This document shows positions 59,785 through 64,000 of a DNA stretch of 64,000 nucleotides, one piece after another (the stretch's first letter is position 1; each line of letters opens with the position of its first letter). Location: positions 62,001 to 126,000 of the forward strand of contig NZ_FNUJ01000014.1 of the NCBI RefSeq assembly GCF_900107925.1, given 5' to 3'. The notes beneath the pieces are model-generated. The model made no database searches. It was given only the letters and a program-made list of their open reading frames with translations, and had not been told where the DNA came from. Source of the stretch: Amycolatopsis pretoriensis. GTDB taxonomy: Bacteria; Actinomycetota; Actinomycetes; Mycobacteriales; Pseudonocardiaceae. The position numbers and the translations under genes were made by a program.

Positions 59785-60279
59785 GTGACGAAGTTCTGGT
59801 GGAGCGCGGCGGCGGCGGTCCTGCTGGCCGGCTGCGCAAGCACGGCGGCACCCGGCGACCCGCCGGCGGCACCCGGTGAATCGGCTCCGGCGACCTCCGG
59901 GATCCCGGCGGAGCCGACCGGACCGCCGGAATCGGATCCACCTTCGACCTCGGAGCCGGACCCGCCCGGCGCGCTGGGCAGCCCGATCGACTACCAGAGC
60001 ACCCAGGTCGGGTCGGGCGACCGCCTGGCCGAGGACGTCCGCGAGTCCATCCTGGGGCAACTGGACGAAGACACCCGGAACCTGGGGTGCCCGCGACCGC
60101 GGTGCGGCATCACCGTCCGGATCACCGGCGGGGAAACCGACTGCGCCAAGCTGCTCACCCCACCCGAAAGAGTCGAGCGCGGCGGGGTGATCGTCATCCA
60201 CACCGGTCCGTGCCCGCCCACCGGGGATCCGGTTCCGCCGGCGGAAAGCACGTCGGACACGCCTTCGGAAACACCCTAG
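59785..60279 (+). CDS. Lipoprotein of unknown function
   Basis: A 164-residue protein with a lipoprotein signal (MTKFWWSAAAAVLLAGCAST, Cys at residue 17) followed by a proline/serine/threonine-rich linker to about residue 70 and a small folded domain with cysteines (LGCPRPRCGITVRITGGETDCAKLL...IHTGPCPP). The four cysteines probably form two disulfides outside the cell. GTG 59785 has GAGGGGG upstream. The following membrane-protein gene begins on the base after its stop, so they are one unit. Function unknown. Confidence 0.7.
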   Translation: MTKFWWSAAAAVLLAGCASTAAPGDPPAAPGESAPATSGIPAEPTGPPESDPPSTSEPDPPGALGSPIDYQSTQVGSGDRLAEDVRESILGQLDEDTRNLGCPRPRCGITVRITGGETDCAKLLTPPERVERGGVIVIHTGPCPPTGDPVPPAESTSDTPSETP

Positions 60280-61212
60280 GTGCGCGCGGTCTCCGGCGTC
60301 GCCCGCCGCACCGGCCTGCGGCGGCCCGCACCCGAAGACGGCGCCGCCCGCACGAAGGCCGGGGCCTCCCAGGCCGTCAAGGTCATCGCGTCGGTGGCGG
60401 CGAACCTCGCGCTGTCCAGTGCGTTGCTCTACTTCTTCGGACTCGTCTACACGCAGCGGTTCTTCGGCTACTTCCGGGTGCACTACACCGTGCTCGACCA
60501 GGCCGCGGAAGAGGTCCTCGCGCGCGGCGCCTTCGGGCTGCACCTGCCGATCGGCGCCGCGGCGGGGACCGGGCTCGTCCTGTTCGGCCTCGTCCGGCTC
60601 GCGCGTTTCCTGCTGCCGGCGCGGATCCGGGCCAGGCTGGCCCGGTTCGGTCCGCCGGTCGCGACGATCGCCGGCCTCGCCCTCGTCGGGGTGACGGTGC
60701 CCGTGGTGCTCGATCCGGACCTGTTCGGCTGGTACCCAGGCTTGCCGGGGCTCGCGTTCGCGGTCGGCGTCGTCCTCGCGGTGGTCGGCTGGCGCCGGCT
60801 GGTCCCCGGCACGCACACGCCGGCGTTCCTCGTCGCCGAATGGCTCACCACGTACCTGCTCGTGGCGTTCGGGCTGTTCTGGGCGGTCTCCGACTACTCG
60901 GCCCAGGTCGGGGTCCGGGAAGCCTTCACCACCGCGGCGCGGATACCTTCGCTGCCGGGGGTGACCGTCTACAGCGAGCGCAGCCTCAACCTCGAAGCGG
61001 ACGGGGTCCGGCAAGTCGTGTGCGGACAGCCGGAAGCCGCGTACAAGTACCGGTACACGGGGTTGAAACTGCTGCTCCAGTCCGGCGGGCAGTACGTGTT
61101 CGTGACCGCGCGCTGGCGGGCGTCGAACGGCGTGACGTTCGTCGTCCCCCGCTCGGCTGCGCTGCGCCTGGAATTCGCCCCGCCCGGCACCAAGCCGAGC
61201 GGGGCGTGCTGA
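60280..61212 (+). CDS. Membrane protein of unknown function, 310 aa
   Basis: The product has about five hydrophobic segments (for example VIASVAANLALSSALLYFFG near 35, PIGAAAGTGLVLFGLVRLARFLL near 90, VATIAGLALVGVTVPVVL near 127 and LLVAFGLFWAVSDY near 193) followed by an extracellular domain with one conserved-looking strand set (VTVYSERSLNLEADGVRQVVC). No family is recognised. GTG 60280 immediately follows the lipoprotein stop. A hairpin overlaps its stop codon. Confidence 0.65.
   Translation: MRAVSGVARRTGLRRPAPEDGAARTKAGASQAVKVIASVAANLALSSALLYFFGLVYTQRFFGYFRVHYTVLDQAAEEVLARGAFGLHLPIGAAAGTGLVLFGLVRLARFLLPARIRARLARFGPPVATIAGLALVGVTVPVVLDPDLFGWYPGLPGLAFAVGVVLAVVGWRRLVPGTHTPAFLVAEWLTTYLLVAFGLFWAVSDYSAQVGVREAFTTAARIPSLPGVTVYSERSLNLEADGVRQVVCGQPEAAYKYRYTGLKLLLQSGGQYVFVTARWRASNGVTFVVPRSAALRLEFAPPGTKPSGAC
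61176..61206. terminator. GC hairpin overlapping the 3' end of the membrane-protein gene
   Basis: CGCCCCGC (61176-61183) and GCGGGGCG (61199-61206) pair across a 15-base loop, ending just before the stop codon at 61210-61212. It lies between convergent genes and may terminate transcription, though part of it is coding. Confidence 0.45.
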
Positions 61213-61222
61213 CGGCCGCCGC

Positions 61223-61996
61223 TCAGAAGCCGGGGAACACCCGCCGCAGCTCGTCGAGCGTGACGCCGCCCTCGACGGTGACGCCGTCGTCGTAGGGCGC
61301 CTTGAGCCGGCCGCTGAGCAGCCGGACGAACGCCTCCGCCGGACCGCTGAACGTCGCCGACGGCGCCTCGAGGTGGTCCACCACGGTCACGGTGTCGTCG
61401 ATCACCAAGCCGCCACCGGGCACCGCGACCGACACCGGCTTCTCCAGCTCGGCCGGCTTCGCGAGGAAGCCCACCAGGAACCCGACCGGTCCGGCCAGCA
61501 GCTCGACGAGCACGTCGGCCGAGCCGGCGGCCACCCCGGCCGCGGGGTCGAACGCCACCCGGACGTCCCACGAGTGGTTGGCGACCTCGCTGAGCCGCAT
61601 GCCGAGCGCCGTCACCAGCGGGACCGGCTCCGGCAGGAAGCCGAGGTCGACGGTCAGCGACGAACGCTGCTCCGGCGTGAGCGCCTCGACCAGGTCGAGC
61701 CAGCGGGCGTTGTGCTCCAGGAAGCCGTCGGCCTGCGCGCGCGGCGAGGAACCGTCCCAGCGGGCCCAGATCGTCGGGTTGTCTTCGGCCGGCACGGTCT
61801 CGCCCGCGGCCCGGGCGATGGGCGCACGGCCGATCTCCGCGCCGCTGCCGAGGTGGGAAAGGGCTTGGGCGACGGTCCATTCGGACGCGCCGCTGGGCGC
61901 GGCCAGCTGCTCGTCGGTGAGGGTGCGGACGAGGCCGGCGAGCACGTCGTGCTCGGCGCGCAGGGCGGTGATCGTGCGGTCCACGAGGGGGCTCAT
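61223..61996 (-). CDS. Maleylpyruvate isomerase/DinB-like mycothiol-dependent family protein
   Basis: A 257-residue protein with the N-terminal four-helix MDMPI/DinB-like domain: LRAEHDVLAGLVRTLTDEQLAAPSGASEWTVAQALSHLGSGAEIG (residues 13-57, with the metal-binding His in SHLG) and NHSWDVRVAFDPAAG near 146 (second His), then a SCP2-like C-terminal domain (SVAVPGGGLVIDDTVTVVDHLEAPSATFSGPAEAFVRLLSGR). Members use mycothiol, which fits an actinobacterium. The reaction in this strain is unknown. Confidence 0.85.
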   Translation of the reverse strand: MSPLVDRTITALRAEHDVLAGLVRTLTDEQLAAPSGASEWTVAQALSHLGSGAEIGRAPIARAAGETVPAEDNPTIWARWDGSSPRAQADGFLEHNARWLDLVEALTPEQRSSLTVDLGFLPEPVPLVTALGMRLSEVANHSWDVRVAFDPAAGVAAGSADVLVELLAGPVGFLVGFLAKPAELEKPVSVAVPGGGLVIDDTVTVVDHLEAPSATFSGPAEAFVRLLSGRLKAPYDDGVTVEGGVTLDELRRVFPGF

Positions 61997-62036
61997 GCCA
62001 CCCTCAACTCCCGGGTGGCCGCGGATGTTCCGTCGA

Positions 62037-62870
62037 TCACCGGCGCGCTCCGACGTCCGTGCGGCCGAACAGCTGCTGGGCGACGCTCTCGCACACCGCG
62101 GCCCCGTAGCGGTGCCCGTCGCCCTGCTCCGGGTAGTGCACCATGACCGCGAGCACCCAGCGGTCCCAGATCGCCAGGCAGTTCACCGCCCACCAGTCCC
62201 CGTGCCGGGTCCAGCCGTTCTTGACGGCCGGGCGCAGGCCCGCGAACGCCGGGGCGTCCGGGATGCCGAACGCGTCACCGGGGTCGACCGAGCGCATGAG
62301 GCCGAGCAGTGCGTCCCGCCACCGCGGGCTCAGGCCCGGGCCGCCGGCCACGCACCGGCCGAGCAGGCTCGCGTCCGCCGCGGACATCGTCGTCTTGGAC
62401 CACCAGCCCGGGTGGACCCGCGTTTCGCGCAGCCCGCAGGTCCGGATCATCCGGACGATCGAGGCGTCCCCGCCGAGCCGCAGGTACAGCGTCTGCGCGG
62501 CGCGGTCGTCACTGCTGCGGATCATTCGGGTCACGCGGGCCTCGTCTTCGGCCGAGACCCGCGAGTCCCGCGAGGCGAGGTAGTCCGCGGCGAGCCAGAC
62601 CTTGATCATGGACTCGGTCGTGTTGCGCAGGGTCCCGGCGCCGACCACGGCACCGGTCCCCAGTTCGCGCAACGCCCACGACCACTCGCCGCGGACGTCG
62701 ACGGTCACCTCGGCCCGCTCCGGCCCCGGCACGACCGGGGCCGGCGCCGGCGCGACGTGGGAAACCGGCCGTTCCGCCGCGGCGGGTGCCTTCGCGGGAC
62801 GAAGGCACACCGCCGCGGTGAGCGCGCCGAAGACCAGGCCGACCAGGACGACGAGCACGGAAACACGCAT
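62037..62870 (-). CDS. Secreted class-A-beta-lactamase-fold serine hydrolase
   Basis: A 277-residue protein with an N-terminal signal or anchor (MRVSVLVVLVGLVFGALTAAVCL). The fold motifs are there: TESMIKVWLAAD near residue 86 (S-x-x-K), RSSDDRAAQTLYLRLGG near 117 (in the place of S-D-N) and VKNGWTRHGDWWAVN near 215 (in the place of K-T-G). The motif changes and lack of a clear omega-loop Glu suggest a penicillin-binding or non-lactamase serine hydrolase. It is separated from the next gene by 32 bases. Confidence 0.75.
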   Translation of the reverse strand: MRVSVLVVLVGLVFGALTAAVCLRPAKAPAAAERPVSHVAPAPAPVVPGPERAEVTVDVRGEWSWALRELGTGAVVGAGTLRNTTESMIKVWLAADYLASRDSRVSAEDEARVTRMIRSSDDRAAQTLYLRLGGDASIVRMIRTCGLRETRVHPGWWSKTTMSAADASLLGRCVAGGPGLSPRWRDALLGLMRSVDPGDAFGIPDAPAFAGLRPAVKNGWTRHGDWWAVNCLAIWDRWVLAVMVHYPEQGDGHRYGAAVCESVAQQLFGRTDVGARR

Positions 62871-62902
62871 CGGAACCCCCTCGGCCGGGCGGTGCGGCGC
62901 GG

Positions 62903-63799
62903 TTATCGGGTGAGCCGGACCGAATCCAGCAGGGCCAGCGCGGCCGCCTTGTTGGGGTACGAGCTGTTCATTTCGAGCGTGTACCCGCCGAGTTTCCTGC
63001 TCTGGTGCGCGGGCAGCGGGTCCTTCGGGTCGACACCGCCCGCCGATTCACCGGTGCCGGTCAGGAACACGAACATCGAGAAACAGCCGGGGTCGAGCGG
63101 CGCCATGTCCGCCTTGAGGTCGGGGCAGAGCACCAGGGTGTTGGTCTCGGGCTCGCTGGTGAACGTCGCGACCTTCAGCCCGTCGGGGACCTGCAGCGAC
63201 TTCAGCGGGGAGGCGAGCACCGGCGGTGTCGTGCCGATCTTCGCCAGCAGGCCGACCATTTCCGCGGCCGTCACGGGCTTCGCGGTCCGCACCCGGATCC
63301 ACCGCCGCGGTCCGTCCTGCCACAGGACCGTCTTCGGGTTCGTGAGCTGATCGGCGGACGTGGGTTTGGCGGGCAGCACGCTCCCGGGGGCGGTGCCGTC
63401 CTGGACGTCGATTTCGAGCCCGTACTTCTGGCCCTGCTGGTAGTGAAGGCTGGCGAAGCCCGGGTGGACCGCCCAGAACACCAGGTCCCAGGACTTGTCC
63501 TCGAGACTGATCGCCGGCGCGGGCGGGGGCACCTTCGCGGCGTCCGAGGCCTCGCTCGCCGCGGCGGACGACGCCGGGGTGGCGAGCGTGGCGGGCGGCG
63601 GCGTCGCGGCCGGGGCACCCCGGTTCAGCAGCCCGACGGCGCCGGCGCCCAGGGCGGCCACGGTGAGCGTCACCGCGGCGACACCGGCCGCCCGGCGCCG
63701 CCGGATCCGGCGGGTGGCGGTGGCGAGCACGGCCGCCGGGTCGGGGGCCAGGGACTCCCGGTCGCGCAGCACGCGGCGCAGCTCGTCGAGGTCGGTCAT
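62903..63799 (-). CDS. Single-pass membrane protein paired with a second ECF sigma factor
   Basis: The 298-residue product has a cytoplasmic stretch of about 37 residues (DLDELRRVLRDRESLAPDPAAVLATATRRIRRRR), one transmembrane helix near 38-58 and an extracellular domain with two cysteines (LVLCPDLK and DPGCFSMFVFL). It resembles the protein at 6474 in layout: same coupling TGATG to a SigE-type sigma gene, same length class and same position of the helix. A role as sensor or regulator of that sigma factor is inferred. Confidence 0.73.
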   Translation of the reverse strand: MTDLDELRRVLRDRESLAPDPAAVLATATRRIRRRRAAGVAAVTLTVAALGAGAVGLLNRGAPAATPPPATLATPASSAAASEASDAAKVPPPAPAISLEDKSWDLVFWAVHPGFASLHYQQGQKYGLEIDVQDGTAPGSVLPAKPTSADQLTNPKTVLWQDGPRRWIRVRTAKPVTAAEMVGLLAKIGTTPPVLASPLKSLQVPDGLKVATFTSEPETNTLVLCPDLKADMAPLDPGCFSMFVFLTGTGESAGGVDPKDPLPAHQSRKLGGYTLEMNSSYPNKAAALALLDSVRLTR

Positions 63800-64000
63800 C
63801 ACACGCTCTCCTTGCCTTCTTCGATCCCGAGGCGCAGCGAGCTCAGGCCACGCGAGATGTGACTGCGCACGGTTCCGGTCGCGCAGCCGAGCACAGCGGC
63901 GATCTCGTCGTCGTCGCGGTCTTCGTAGAACCGCAGCACGATCGACGCCCGTTGCGCCCGGCTGAGCCGGGCGAGCAGCCCGCTGAGCTGGTCGGCGTCG
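63799..64000 (-). CDS. SigE-family ECF sigma factor, C-terminal part (cut by window edge)
   Basis: The visible 66 codons read DADQLSGLLARLSRAQRASI, then VLRFYEDRDDDEIAAVLGCA and TGTVRSHISRGLSSLRL, a sigma-70 region 4 with the helix-turn-helix at DDEIAAVLGCATGTVRSHI. The start and region 2 lie beyond base 64000. TGATG couples it to the membrane protein behind it. It is a close analogue of the pair at 6474-8011. Confidence 0.85.
   Translation of the reverse strand, partial: DADQLSGLLARLSRAQRASIVLRFYEDRDDDEIAAVLGCATGTVRSHISRGLSSLRLGIEEGKESV

Noticed and set aside
1..64000. tRNA, rRNA or transposase genes
   Set aside because: None was recognised anywhere in the window on either strand.

Overview
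The window is a high-GC actinobacterial chromosome segment. Frequent GTG starts, GTGA/ATGA gene overlaps, a conservon-type DUF742 protein, an AfsR/SARP regulator, SigE-type ECF sigma factors and a mycothiol-dependent isomerase-family protein point to Pseudonocardiales, most likely an Amycolatopsis-like genus. The genus is an inference from style, not from a marker gene.

Layout. 0.3-0.7 kb: an orphan DUF742 gene. 0.6-6.4 kb: a DeoR repressor divergent from a five-gene amino-sugar operon (AgaS isomerase/deaminase, BadF/NAGK-type kinase, EamA permease, PfkB-type phosphosugar kinase, class II aldolase), laid out as an Aga/tagatose-type pathway with phosphorylation by a cytosolic kinase instead of a PTS. 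6.5-9.8 kb: an ECF sigma factor with a membrane partner, then a hydrolase/MerR pair. 9.8-18.5 kb: an accessory island of small poorly known genes, a SUKH-like gene, a secreted RHS/YD-repeat protein followed by a 58-residue two-helix membrane protein, and at least five copies of a palindromic repeat at gene borders. 18.8-22.7 kb: a large SARP regulator divergent from a secreted protein, both with the same 18-bp element upstream. 22.9-34.7 kb: ordinary regulators, SDRs, a ribosome hibernation factor and an MFS exporter, several with clear operators, plus an unusual tandem repeat derived from the 3' end of a LysR gene.

34.7-59.7 kb is a biosynthetic gene cluster of the pyrrolobenzodiazepine (PBD) type. 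One arm (34.7-39.6 kb, leftward) carries the tyrosine-to-4-alkylproline genes known from lincomycin, hormaomycin and PBD producers: tyrosine 3-hydroxylase, L-DOPA 2,3-dioxygenase, gamma-glutamyltransferase homologue, PhzF-type isomerase and F420-type reductase. The long leftward operon (53.5-40.5 kb) carries an aryl-acid A-PCP protein, a C-A-PCP-reductase NRPS, and an anthranilate supply branch built like phenazine biosynthesis: class II DAHP synthase, PhzE-like ADIC synthase, PhzD-like isochorismatase, an EntA-like dehydrogenase. It ends with an HpaB/HpaC-type hydroxylase pair. An O-methyltransferase lies convergent to it. A MarR regulator, a short UvrA-like ABC protein (DNA-adduct resistance) and an LLM/FAD oxidoreductase pair complete the cluster. 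Together they predict an imine-forming PBD whose aromatic ring derives from 3-hydroxyanthranilate with further hydroxylation and O-methylation. No C-methyltransferase is present, which suggests a two-carbon proline side chain. Four related palindromic sites lie in the four promoter regions of the cluster and define a candidate MarR regulon.

59.8-64 kb: a lipoprotein, a membrane protein, a DinB-like protein, a beta-lactamase-fold protein and a second ECF sigma factor/membrane partner pair cut by the window edge.
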